Source: Miscanthus floridulus
Taxonomy: Eukaryota > Streptophyta > Magnoliopsida > Poales > Poaceae
NCBI RefSeq assembly: GCF_019320115.1
Contig: NC_089584.1
Location: forward strand, 59,020,852-59,084,851
DNA length: 64,000 nucleotides
Direction of reading: 5' to 3'
The notes under the pieces are model-generated. The model was not told the origin of the DNA. It did no database searches and saw only the letters and a program-made list of their open reading frames with translations. Each line of letters starts with the position of its first letter. The stretch's first letter is position 1. Below are positions 11,696 through 21,930 of the stretch, piece by piece. Both the position numbers and the translations under genes were made by a program.

Positions 11696-13544
11696 TGCTT
11701 GTTGGTATTTATTAACGTGTCACTTGTTTTAAGTAGTCACCCTATGTTGTTTACATTCCTTAGCATCTTTTACTAAGTTGTCATCCCTAGTGTTGGTGCC
11801 AGAAATGCTTGTTGGTACTACCTAGTGCCACTTCTAGAATCACACTAAGAAGTACTTTAATATTTTATGTGACTAGGAAGAACATATATATACATATATA
11901 TAGAACTACTACCCTGTAGATGGCTACAAAATAACTTATTCTATAGCCACTTTGAGTTACGATAATTACTATATTAATTTATGAGATTATAGTAACTCCT
12001 TACTAAGTGGTTTACTATAACGTTATGGTAAATATCCCCATGTGTTATAGTAACCCAACTATCATAAATATGTATTGACATTATTGTAAATTAGTATATA
12101 AAATTATTGTAAATGGAGGGGGCTACAGAATAACTTATTTTGTAGCTAGCTACTGAATATACTCTCTCTCTCTCTATATATATATAAAAGGAATCTACAA
12201 GCGCACAAATAATTATACCATTGTAGCACTTTATCCGAGAGTATTCCAGGTATCGTTGTTTATATTTTACCACAGGGAAGGTTTGGCATGGACATGTATT
12301 GATAACTTATGCTATTGATGGAGAAGTAAACCATAACCAATATTGTACTCACAACAAGGGTAAGTCATAGGATAAATTATATATGTGATAAGTATGGATT
12401 AATGATAAATCACTCAGAGTACTCCTTTCTATGGCATTAGCATGATTACATATAATATTAGAGGAATAATTCCTAAGTCATTTTTAATTACAGGTTGAAG
12501 CATACATTGGTTAGTACAATTACACCTAGTAGTCATGGCTAAAGTCATCTTTATATCTACACATAAGGGATATTACTAAGAAAGATTAAGAACAGAGCTT
12601 GTCTTCCTTTGTAACTGCATCCTACTTGCAAACCTATATTCGGGAGTAAACTATAAAGGACTCAATGGGAGTGTCACATCCATGATCTACCACATGACCC
12701 AGAATATAGGGTGTACCAGCAGGTAAACAACGTATAAGCACCATGCTTCCACAATGTCGACCCCTCACCCTGTGTACTTTAGAGTGAGTGCTATACGAAC
12801 TTATGCATAAACATAACAATAATCTAGCTATACTAAGTATATAATCAAAGTAGACAATGAACATTATAACAAAGAACATGAATTAGATGAATAATAATGT
12901 TGTCATAACAATTGTAGCAAGCATATAAAAGTGATGGAGATACAAAAGAAAGGGAGTACAAAGATTATACCAAACCATGCTCTTGACATGATTGGGAATC
13001 CAAGCGGAGCCTACTTGCCTCCCTCTAGACCTAGCCTAACTAGTTATGCCCTAGAATTGGTGGAGCTCTGAGGATGATTAGGGTTTCTATCTTCTCAAAT
13101 GACTTATGCCTCTAGGGGTGGCAGGGGCTGATATATATAGGTCGGAGCATCCATCGTGAGCCCTTGGATCAAACCGACTTATAGGATGGCATAGCTGCAA
13201 CCTAGGAGGCAGTGGAGAACCGACATTCTAAGGAGGGGCTGACATGTGGGCCTAGGGGGCTGAGCGGCCTATAGGTGGGGTAGCCACTCAGGCTCTGCCT
13301 CGATGTGGAGTCCTCTCAAGTCTTCTAGAGTCTTCTAGTGTCTGTTTCGCTACGGATAAGCACAATTAATTCTGACATGTAGGTCCACCATGACAGTTTT
13401 CTAGATAAACCATGCAAAAAATACAAATCCAACAAAACTCATAGAATTTGTTAGTTTAAACCCTAGACCTTTGTTGGTGATTATATTTGTGCCCTTATGC
13501 ATATTATATTGACGGTTTATAATGGTTGTTAACTACCATCAACA
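11696..13544 (-). repeat. LTR of the one-LTR insert, unit D
   Basis: Minus-strand ends are TGTTGATGGTAGTTAACAAC at 13544 and CCAACAAGCA at 11696, for 1,849 bp. A TATA-like CTATATATATC lies near 13135-13145. A second primer-site-like motif lies inside the LTR at 11785-11801, and a box around CAAGCGCAC (about 12200) is shared with the other Athila-like LTRs. The copy is longer than its sisters because of the MITE. Confidence 0.75.
11903..12160. mobile_element. MITE-like insertion in the unit D LTR
   Basis: This stretch of about 258 bp is absent from the same position in units B and C. Its ends carry inverted repeats: GGCTACAAAATAACTTATT near 11922 and, inverted, GGCTACAGAATAACTTATTT from 12121. 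It has no coding capacity and sits in an AT repeat, so exact ends and the target duplication cannot be fixed. The family is not identified. Confidence 0.65.
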
Positions 13545-13840
13545 ACCACTAGATTGTGGCTGCCATCGGCGGCGTGGGTGAGATCATCGAGGCATGGTCG
13601 GGGGTTGTGTTTTTCCTCAAATACGATTTGTATCCTAGTGAGGAAGCAAGCCTCTAGGTTGCCGACTTGGGTCAAGATAGCAAGGAGGGCATAGTAGTCG
13701 ATGAGGTCACCGTAGATGCGGCGCATGGATGAGCAGGTCATTTGGAGGCTGTAGAGGTCGTCCATAGGTCGATCCGAGGTCACAGTGAGGTCGCCAGCAA
13801 TCTTAATTTGCACGTCGGTTAGGAGCACCATCAGCAACAT
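13529..13840 (-). CDS. Truncated F-box reading frame, unit D
   Basis: From an ATG at 13838-13840 an open frame of 103 codons runs to a stop at 13529-13531, which lies inside the adjoining LTR (the LTR edge is 13544). The protein has an F-box-like start (TDVQIKIAGDLTVTSDRPMD, then LQMTCSSMRR), continues YYALLAILTQVGN and EACFLTRIQ, and ends at GSHNLVV plus a few LTR-encoded residues. Compared with the family it lacks a short segment after the F-box, and everything C-terminal is lost. If translated it could bind a SKP1-like partner without a substrate domain; that is inference. It may simply be a pseudogene. An upstream in-frame start at 13960 exists, but the 13840 start is shared with unit C. 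Confidence 0.5.
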   Translation of the reverse strand: MLLMVLLTDVQIKIAGDLTVTSDRPMDDLYSLQMTCSSMRRIYGDLIDYYALLAILTQVGNLEACFLTRIQIVFEEKHNPRPCLDDLTHAADGSHNLVVVDGS

Positions 13841-14314
13841 GATTGCCCGGGTGGATGGAGCTATGGCATGTGGACAATGGCGAGACGGAGAGCTAGATAG
13901 GTAGAGCAGTGTGATCGACTTAATTACTTTGATTGAGGAGGAGGTGGGGGAGGCGACCAAGCAGGGTTGCAGTAGGAGTTCTTAAATGCCCTCTGTGAAC
14001 TAGCGTGGGAACTCGCAATGACAACACACTTCAGGTTATTGGGTGGGCAGGCGACCGGGTGGACTAAATGTACATGATTTCCAAACCTAGGAGTCAAAAT
14101 GTGAAATGGGCCGAGGCATGCCAACCAATCGCGAAGCCTGAGCGTCGCATCTAGTGGGAGAGCAACCACTCGTCTCTCCTCTTTAAAATGACTAGTATGC
14201 TATAGAGAGCACCACCGACTAAAGTATTCTCTCATACATACTCTACTTAATAGTCCATCACATCACCTCCTCTGATCCCTACTCATAGGCAGTGACTATA
14301 GCATAGAGAGAGCA
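13841..14314. promoter_or_regulatory. Divergent intergenic region, unit D
   Basis: About 470 bp separate the start of the minus-strand F-box frame (13840) from the ATG-like position of the plus-strand acidic frame (14315). The same spacing recurs in unit C. I cannot point to a clear TATA box. The layout suggests that a host bidirectional promoter was carried along in the duplication. Confidence 0.4.
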
Positions 14315-14675
14315 ATGGGGGCACTGGTCATCCGACAAGTATTCCACCGACTATGAAGACGAGGACGGTGAGGAGGTGAATCAATCGATGATGAGCCCCG
14401 AGCATGAGGAGTATCCATTGCCGGTGGAGCATCCTGCCAATGATGAGGAGGATGAGGCACCACCGATGGTAGAGGAGGAGGAGGAGGCACCAGCAGAGGA
14501 GGTGGACAACATCACCGAGACCATTCTGCTAGGGTTCACCCCTATGTCGCGCTTTAAGAAGCGTAGCTCAACCCTCCATCCCCAACATGATTATGGAGGA
14601 CGAGGATTACTCCTCATCAGAGTAGGACGACGAGGTGGGATGGCAGCAACCGCCATTGTGCCTATAGAGCAATAG
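14315..14675 (+). pseudogene. Acidic-protein reading frame, unit D (frameshifted)
   Basis: Equivalent to the open frame at 18471 in unit C, but an extra G in the first codons (ATGGGGG in place of ATGGGG) shifts the start. The main open part begins at 14376 and reads MMSPEHEEYPLPVEHPA, then a Glu-run (VEEEEEAPAEEVDNITETIL), then KKRSSTLHPQHD. It runs across the duplication junction near 14640 and ends in antisense F-box sequence. I do not recognise the protein. It could be the end of a divergently transcribed host gene. Confidence 0.4.
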
Positions 14676-14693
14676 GGCGACCAGATAGGCCAC

Positions 14694-16008
14694 TATTGTT
14701 TTTTATTAATGGTAGAAGCAAAGCTATCCATTCTATTATTTATGTTCTCTAGAATTTTATCATTGCTAGCTACCTTTTGAGATAATACCTCAATAAGTTT
14801 GGATTGTCCAGCAATTAATTCTCTCAAGGGTGGTTGATTGAAATTATTACCTTGAGGGTTAACTTGGTAGTTTGACCTCTATTGTTGATTTTGTCCTTGA
14901 TTCTATTGAGGATGAAAGTAGTTATTGTTGATGAAGTTCACATCCTCATGAATTTTAGGGCAGCTATTCTCTGAATGCCTAGTGTTTCCACACTCTTCAC
15001 ATGTCATGTGGGAATCATGAATATGCATGATTTCTTACTTCTCATTGGCTCGGTCTTCGAGCTTGTTCATTAGCAGGTCCATCTTGGTGGACAACATGTC
15101 TACCTCTTTGAGTTGATGCATACCTCCACCTCTCTTGTGGGTCTGAAGATGTTCTTCATTCCAACCTTGGGTGGAGGTCATCTTCTCCACAAGAGCTGTT
15201 GCAGCTGAAATTATAAGTTATAGGAATGCACCTCTAGTAGCAGGATCCATAGTCTCATGGGTACTGTTGGTCAATCTATGGTAGAAAGTCAACATGAGTA
15301 GCCAATTCTCCATCCCATGATGAGGACATTCCACAATGTAATCTTGAAAGCATTCCCATGCCTCAGGGATAGAATCATCATGTTGCTGTTGAAAGCTTGA
15401 GATTCTCCCATGCGGAGCATTAGTCTTGCCTGTGGGAAAGAACTTTGCTAGGAAGGCAGTGGAGTAGTGATCCCATGTAGTATTTCTATCTTTGTTAGCA
15501 TAGAACCATTGCTTTGCCTTTCCCAAGAGTGAGAATGGGAAGAGGCAAAGTAGTATGGCATATTGGGTACTCCTTTGATTGTGAAAGTGCTATAGATCTC
15601 TAGGAAGTGTTGGAGATGTGCACTCGCATCTTCATGTGCCTTTCCACAAAAGTGGCTTGCTTGCACCATGTTGATGGGGGATGGCTTGAGCTCAAATCCA
15701 TTGTCTCCAACATTAACTGTTGGTCCGATTCAGATATTAGCTGTAGTTGGAGTAGAGAATTCATGGAGAGTCTAGTTAGCCATGGCTTCAAATTCTGGTG
15801 TTCAGCTTCACCTTATCTGGTTGTCTTCCGATTCTAAAGCTGGGACTTTCTTGAGTTTAGCTATAGTCCTTCTGGTTAATGCTCCTGGATCTTCAATGTA
15901 GTTTGTCGGAAGGTCAAAACCAATCATACATTTCCCTACATAAGATACACAGGTAGACAAAACAAGGGTAAGCCTATTTGAGCAGAGGTCAATGGTTATT
16001 TCAATCAC
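14694..16008 (-). pseudogene. Truncated Athila-like gag, unit C
   Basis: The same gag as in unit D, but broken into several frames: leader (16008-15808), KAHEDASAHL region (about 15650) and AKQWFY through HHGMENWLL (15526-15218). A one-base loss near 15567 shifts the central domain. The C-terminal MDSFAS segment lies near 14720, immediately before the truncation. Confidence 0.75.
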
Positions 16009-16261
16009 ATCAATAAGTATAAGTTTATCAATACTTCCTTTGCCTAGCTACCTTCCCTAGCAACGACACCAAACAAGCTTGTTGGTATTTATTAACGTGT
16101 CACTTGTTTTAAGTAGTCACCCTATGTTGTTTACATTCCTTAGCATCTTTTACTAAGTTGCCATCCCTAGTGTTGGTGCCAGAAATGCTTGTTGGTACTA
16201 CCTAGTGCCACTTCTAGAATGACACTAAGAAGTACTTTAATATATCATGTGACTAGGAAGA

Positions 16262-16338
16262 ACATATATATACATATATATATATATATACATATATATA
16301 CATATATATACATATATATATATATACATATATATAAA
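16262..16338. repeat. AT/CATATA microsatellite
   Basis: Alternating ATATAT and CATATATA tracts in the unit C LTR. The equivalent tracts at about 11884-11902 and 20416-20457 differ in length. Confidence 0.85.
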
Positions 16339-17683
16339 TGAAAGGAATATGCAAGCGCACAAATAATTATACCATTGTAGCACTTTACCCGAGAGTATTC
16401 CAGGTATCGTTATTTATATTTTACCACAGTGAAGGTTTGGCACGGACATGTATTGATAACTTATGCTATTGATGGAGAAGTAAACCATAACCAATATTCT
16501 ACTCACAACAAGGGTAAGTCGTAGGATAAATTATGTATATGATAAGAATGGATTAATGATAAATCACTCAGAGTACTCCTTTCTATGGCATTAGCATGAT
16601 TACGTAGAATATTAGAGGAATAATTCCTAAGTCATTTTTAATTACAGGTTGAAGCATACATTGATTAGTGCAATTACACCTAGTAGTTATGGCTAAAGTC
16701 ATCTTTATATCTACACATAAGGGATATTACTAAGGAAGATTAAGAATAGAGCTTGTCTTCCTTTGTAACTGCATCCTACTTGCAAACCTATATTTGGGGA
16801 GTGAACTATAAAGGACTCAACAGGAGTGTCACATCCGTGATCTACCACATGACCCATAATATAGGGTGTACCAGCAGGTAAACAACATATAAGCACCATG
16901 CTTACACAATGTTGACCACTCACCCTGTGTACTTTAGAGTGAGTGCTATACGAACTTATGCATAAACATAACAATAATCTAGCTATACTAAGTATGTAAT
17001 CAAAGTAGACAATGAACATTATAACAAAGAACATAAATGAGATAAATAATAATGTTGTCATAACAATTGTAGCAAGCATATAAAAGTGATGGAGATACAA
17101 AAGAGATGGAGTACAAAGATTATACCAAACCATGCTCTTGACGCGATTGGGAATCCAAGCGGAGCCTGCTTGCCTCCCTCTTGACCTAGCCTAACTAGCT
17201 ATGCCCTAGAATTGGTGGAGCTCTGAGGATGATTAGGGTTTCTATCTTCTCAAATGACTTATGCCTCTAGGGGTGGCAGGGGCTGATATATATAGGTCGA
17301 AGCATCCATCATGAGCCCTTGGATCAAACTGACTTAAAGGACGGCGTAGCTGCAACCTAGGAGGCAGTGGAGAACCGACATTCAAAGGAGGGGCTGACAT
17401 GTGGGCCTAGGGGGCTAGGCGGCCTATAGGTGGGGCAGCCACTCGGGCTCTGCCCCAGTGTGGAGTCTTCTCAAGTCTTCTAGAGTCTTCTAGTGTCTGT
17501 TTCGCTGTGGATAAGCGCAATTAATTCTGACATGTAGGTCCACCTTGATAGTTTTCTGGATAAACCCTGCAAAAAATACAAATTCAACAAAACTCATAGA
17601 ATTTGTTAGTTTAAACCCTAGACCTTTGTTAGTGATTATATTTATGCCCTTATGCATATTATATTGACGGTTTATAATGGTTG

Positions 17684-17995
17684 TTAACTACCGTCAATAG
17701 CCACTAGATTGTGGCCGCCATCGGCGGCGTGGGCGAGATCATCGAGGCATGGCCGGGGGTTGTGTTTTTCCTTGAATACGATTTGTATCCTAGTGAGGAA
17801 GCAAGCCTCTGGGTTGCCAACTTGGGTCAAGATAGCAAGGAGGGCATAGTAGTCAATGAGGTCACCGTAGATGCGGCGCATGGATGAGCAGGTCATTTGT
17901 AGGTTGCAAAGGTCATCCATGGGTCGATCCGAGGTCACAGCGAGGTTGCTAGCAATCTCAATTTGCACGTTGGTTGGGAGCACCATCAGCAACAT
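17684..17995 (-). CDS. Truncated F-box reading frame, unit C
   Basis: An ATG at 17995 opens 103 codons (MLLMVLPTNVQIEIASNLAV..., SSMRRIYGD, DYYALLAILTQVGN, CLDDLAHAADGGHNLVA) and a stop at 17684-17686 just inside the LTR (edge 17699). Start, length and stop match the unit D frame although the rest of the locus is decayed. The last four codons come from the LTR. It represents the F-box N-terminus of the disrupted host gene. Whether it is expressed is unknown, and a pseudogene is equally possible. Confidence 0.55.
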   Translation of the reverse strand: MLLMVLPTNVQIEIASNLAVTSDRPMDDLCNLQMTCSSMRRIYGDLIDYYALLAILTQVGNPEACFLTRIQIVFKEKHNPRPCLDDLAHAADGGHNLVAIDGS

Positions 17996-18470
17996 GATTG
18001 CCCAGGTGGATGGAGCTATGTCATGTGGACGATAGCGAGATAGAGAGCTAGAGAGGCAGAGCAGTGCGATCGACTTAATTACTTTGATTGAGGAGGAGGT
18101 GGGGGAGGCAGCTGAGCAGGGGTTGTAGTAGGAGTTCTTAAATGCAATCTATGAACTAGCATGGGAACTCACAATGATGACACGCTTTAGGTTACTAGGT
18201 GGGTAGGCGACCGGGTGGACTGAATGTACACTATTTCCAAACCCAGGAGTCAAAATGTGAAATGGGCCAGGGGATGCCAACCAATCGCAAAGCCTGAGCG
18301 TCGCGTCCTATGGGAGACCAACCGCTCGTCTCTCCTCTTTAAAATGACTAGTATGCTATAGAGAGCACCACCGACTAAGGTATGCTCTCATACATACTCT
18401 ACTTAACAGTCCATCACATCACCTCCTCTGATCCCTACTCATAGGCGGTGACTACAGTGTAGAGAGAGCA
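17996..18470. promoter_or_regulatory. Divergent intergenic region, unit C
   Basis: This is the counterpart of 13841-14314, between the divergent starts at 17995 (minus) and 18471 (plus). It is highly similar by eye to the unit D version, with scattered transitions. The retained host promoter of the F-box gene should lie here. Confidence 0.4.
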
Positions 18471-18758
18471 ATGGGGCACTGGTCATCCAACAAGTATTCC
18501 ACCGACTATGAAGACGAGGATGGTGAGGAGGTGAATCAATCGATGATGAGCCTCAAGCATGAGGAGTATCCATTGCTGGTGGAGGATCCCACCGACGAGG
18601 AGGAGGATGAGGCACCACTTGTGGTAGAGGAGGAGGAGGAAGCACCAGCAGAGGAGGTGGACAACATCACCGAGACCATTCTGCTAGGGTTCACCCCTAT
18701 GCCATGCTATAAGAAGCATAGCCCAACCCTCCATCCCCAACATGATTGTGGAGGATGA
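18471..18758 (+). CDS. Acidic-protein reading frame, unit C
   Basis: It opens MGHWSSNKYSTDYEDEDGEE, continues through the HEEYPLLVEDP and Glu-run segments, and ends at QHDCGG, 95 codons in all. It faces away from the F-box frame at 17995 across about 475 bp. It has no domain that I recognise. The composition (Asp/Glu-rich with a basic KKHSPTLHP tail) resembles the end of a nuclear or disordered protein. It could equally be non-coding leader sequence of the F-box gene read on the wrong strand. Confidence 0.35.
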   Translation: MGHWSSNKYSTDYEDEDGEEVNQSMMSLKHEEYPLLVEDPTDEEEDEAPLVVEEEEEAPAEEVDNITETILLGFTPMPCYKKHSPTLHPQHDCGG

Positions 18759-18799
18759 GGATTACTCCTCATCTGAGTAGGACGATAAGGTGGGATGGC

Positions 18800-18848
18800 G
18801 GCAACCGCCATTGTGCCTATAGAGCAATAGGGTGACTAGATAGGCCAC
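18800..18848 (-). pseudogene. F-box gene tail fragment at the tandem junction
   Basis: Between insert B and the junction the minus strand still reads VAYLVTLLLYRHNGG-like codons of the F-box gene. It then switches to the acidic-frame sequence of the next unit near 18795. The same junction occurs near 14640 and 21880. It marks the breakpoint of the tandem duplication. Confidence 0.7.
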
Positions 18849-20163
18849 TATTGGTTTTTATTAATGGTAGAAGCAAAGCTATCCATTCTATTATTTATGT
18901 TCTATAGAATTTTATCATTGGTAGCTACCTTTCGAGATAATACCTCAATAAGTTTGGATTGTCCAGCAATTAATTCTCTTAAGGGTGGTTGATTGAAATT
19001 ATTACCTTGAGGGTTACCTTGGTAGTTTGATCTCTATTGTTGATTCGGTCCTTGATTCTATTGAGGATGAAAGTAGTTATTGTTCATGAAGTTCACATCC
19101 TCATGAATTTTAGGGCAGCTATTCTCTGAATGCCTAGTGTTTCCACACTCTTCACATGTCATGTGGGAATCATGAATATGCATGATTTCTTGCTTCTCAT
19201 TGGCTCAATCTTCGAGCTTGTTCATTAGCAGGTCCATCTTGGTGGACAACATGTCTACCGCTTTAAGTTGATGCATACCTCCACCTCTCTTGTGGGTTTG
19301 AAGATGTTCTTCATTCCAACCTTGGGTGGAGGTCATCTTCTCCACAAGAGCTGTTGCAACTAAAATTATGAGTGACAAGAATGCACCCCTAGTAGTAGGA
19401 TCCATAGTCTCACAGGTACTATTGGTCAATCTATGGTAGAAAGTCTGTATGAGTAGCCAATTCTCCATCCCATGATGAGGACATTCCGCAATGTAATCTT
19501 GAAAGCATTCCCATGCCTCAGGGATAGAATCATCATGTTGCTTTTGAAAGCTTCAGATTCTCCCACGCGGAGCATTAGTCTTGCCTGTGGGAAAGAACTT
19601 TGCTAGGAAGGCAGTGGAGTAGTGATCCCATGTAGTATTTCTATCTTTGTTAGCATAGAACCATTGCTTTGCCTTTCCTAAGAGTGAGAATGGGAAGAGG
19701 CAAAGTAGTATGGCATCTTGGGTCACTCCTTTGATGGTGAAATTGCTATAGATCTCCAGGAAGTGTTGGAGATGTGCACTCGCATCTTCATGTGCCTTTC
19801 CACAAAAGTGGCTTGCTTGCACCATGTTGATGGGGGATGGCTTGAGCTCAAATCCATTGTCTCCAACATTAACTATTGGTCTAATTCGGATATTAGCTGT
19901 ATTGGAGTAGAGAATTCATGGAGAGTCTAGTTAGCCATGGCTTCAAATTCTGGTGTTAAGCTTCACCTTATCTGGTTGTCTTTCGATTCTAAAGCTGGGA
20001 CTTTCTTGAGTTTAGCTGTAGTCCTTCCGATTAATGCTCTTGGATCTTCAACATAGTTTGCCAGAAGGTCAAAACCAATCATACATTTCCCTACATAAGA
20101 TACACAAGTAGACAAAACAAGGGTAAGCCTATTTGAGCAGAGGTCAATGGTTATTTCAATCAC
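18849..20163 (-). pseudogene. Truncated Athila-like gag, unit B
   Basis: Open pieces are the leader (20163-19963), the core KAHEDASAHL to FFPTGKTNA (19825-19553) and HHGMENWLL with the Lys-rich tail (19468-19205). A stop splits core and tail. The copy ends at the same truncated base as units C and D. Confidence 0.75.
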
Positions 20164-21570
20164 ATCAATAAGTATAAGTTTATCAATACTTCCTTTGCCT
20201 AGCTACCTTCCTTAGCAACGACACCAAACATGCTTGTTGGTATTTATTAATGTGTCACTTGTTTTAAGTAGTCACCCTATGTTGTTTACATTCCTTAGCA
20301 TCTTTTACTAAGTTGTCATCCCTAGTGTTGGTGCCAGAAATGCTTTTTGGTACAACCTAGTGCCACCTCTAGTATGACACTAAGAAGTACTTTAATAGTT
20401 CATGTGACTAGGAAGAACATACATATATATATACATATACATATATATATATATATAAATGAAAGGAATCTGCAAGCGCACAAATAATTATATCATTGTA
20501 GCATATTACCCGAGAGTATTCCAGGTATCGTTATTTATATTTTACCATAGGGAAGGTTTGGCACAGAGATGTATTGATAACTGATGCTATTGATGGAGAA
20601 GTAAACCATAATCAATATTCTACTAACAACAAGGGTAAGCTGTAGGATAAATTATGTATATGATAAGTATGGATTAATGATAAATCACTTAGAGTACTCC
20701 TTTCTATGGCATTAGCATGATTACGTAGAATATTAGAGGAATACTTCCTAAGTCATTTTAATTACAGGTTGAAGCATACATTGATTAGTGCAATTACACC
20801 TAGTAGTCATGGCTAAAGTCATCTTTATATCTACACATAAGGGATATTACTAAGGAAGATTAAGAATAGAGCTTGTCTTCCTTTGTAACTGCATCCTACT
20901 TGCAAACCTATATTCAGGGAGTGAACTATAAAGGACTCAACGGGAGTGTCACATCCGCGATCTACCACTTGACCCAGAATATAGGGTGTATCAGCAGGTA
21001 AACAACGTATAAGCACCCTGCTTACACAATGTTGACCACTCACCCTGTGTACTTTAGAGTGAGTGCTATACGAGCTTATGCATAAACATAACAATAATCT
21101 AGCTATACTAAGTATATAATCAAAGTAGACAATGAATATTATAACAAAGAACATGAATGAGATGAATAATAATGTTGTCAAAACAATTGTAGCAAGCATA
21201 TAAAAGTGATGGAGATACAAAAGAGAGGGAGTACAAAGATTATACCAAACCACGCTCTTGACATGATCGGGAATCCAAGCGGGGCCTGCTTGCCTCCCTC
21301 TAGACCTAGCCTAACTAGCTATTCCCTAGAATTGGTGGAGCTCTGAGGATGATTAGGGTTTTTATCTTCTCAAATGACTTATGCCTCTAGGGGTGGCAGG
21401 GGCTGATATATATAGGCCAGAGCGTCCATTGTGAGCCCTGCAAAAAATACAAATTCAACAAAACTCATAGAATTTGTTAGTTTAAACCCTAGACCTTTGT
21501 TGGTGATTATATTTATGCCCTTATGCATATTATATTGATGGTTTATATTGGTTGTTAACTACCATCAACA
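18849..21570 (-). mobile_element. One-LTR Athila-like insert, unit B (LTR deleted)
   Basis: The third copy is 2,722 bp, with perfect GCCAC flanks at 18844-18848 and 21571-21575. Its LTR (21570 to 20231, 1,340 bp) lacks a few hundred bases that the other copies carry: near 21440 the text jumps from GTGAGCCCT to GCAAAAAATAC. The shared CCCT at the break suggests a microhomology deletion. Primer site at about 20210-20226. Confidence 0.85.
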
Positions 21571-21830
21571 GCCACCAGATTGTGCCTGCCATCGGCGGCG
21601 CGGGCGAGATCATCGAGGCATGGCCGGGGGTTGTGTTTTTCCTTGAATATGATTTGTATCCTAGTGAGGAAGCAAGCCTTTGGGTTGTGTTTTTCCTTGA
21701 ATACGATTTGTATCCTGGTGAGGAGGCACTAGCGAGGAGGTGGAGAACATCACCGAGACCATTCTACCAGGGTTCGCCCCTATGCCGCGCTATAAGAAGC
21801 GTAGCTCAACCCTCCATCCCCAACATGATC
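21571..21830. pseudogene. Collapsed F-box and acidic fragments, unit B
   Basis: On the minus strand 21571-21720 retains only the last part of the truncated F-box frame. It includes a direct duplication of about 50 bp (21630-21680 and 21681-21730, GGGTTGTGTTTTTCCTTGAA...). At about 21722 it joins straight to the acidic frame (plus strand, GAGGAGGTGGAGAACATCAC). The promoter and F-box start are missing. The join lies in GAGGAGGCA-like sequence present on both sides, which suggests a second microhomology-type deletion. Confidence 0.65.
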
Positions 21831-21930
21831 ATGGAGGATGAGGATTCTCCTCATCAGAGTAGGACGATGAGGTGGGATGGCGACAACCGCCATTGTGCCT
21901 ATAGAGCAATAGGGTGACCAGATAGGCCAC

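Larger units (their letters stand above)
10313..13544 (-). mobile_element. One-LTR Athila-like insert, unit D
   Basis: On the minus strand the insert runs LTR (13544 to 11696), primer site, leader, gag, and stops abruptly inside gag at 10313. The flanking duplication is GCCAC (10308-10312) on one side and ACCAC (13545-13549) on the other. The same insert with perfect GCCAC flanks occurs in the next two units. It lacks pol and a 3' LTR. It interrupts the host F-box gene between the codons for GGHN and VAYLV. A MITE (about 11903-12160) is present only in this copy. Confidence 0.8.
14694..17699 (-). mobile_element. One-LTR Athila-like insert, unit C
   Basis: The second copy of the insert in the tandem array spans 3,006 bp and is flanked by perfect GCCAC repeats at 14689-14693 and 17700-17704. 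The LTR covers 17699 to 16076 with the start mutated to TATTGACGG. A primer site (CCCTAGCAACGACACCA on the plus strand, 16055-16071) and a gag that ends abruptly at 14694 follow. The truncation point and target site are the same as in units B and D, so the copies arose by duplication and not by repeated insertion. Confidence 0.85.
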
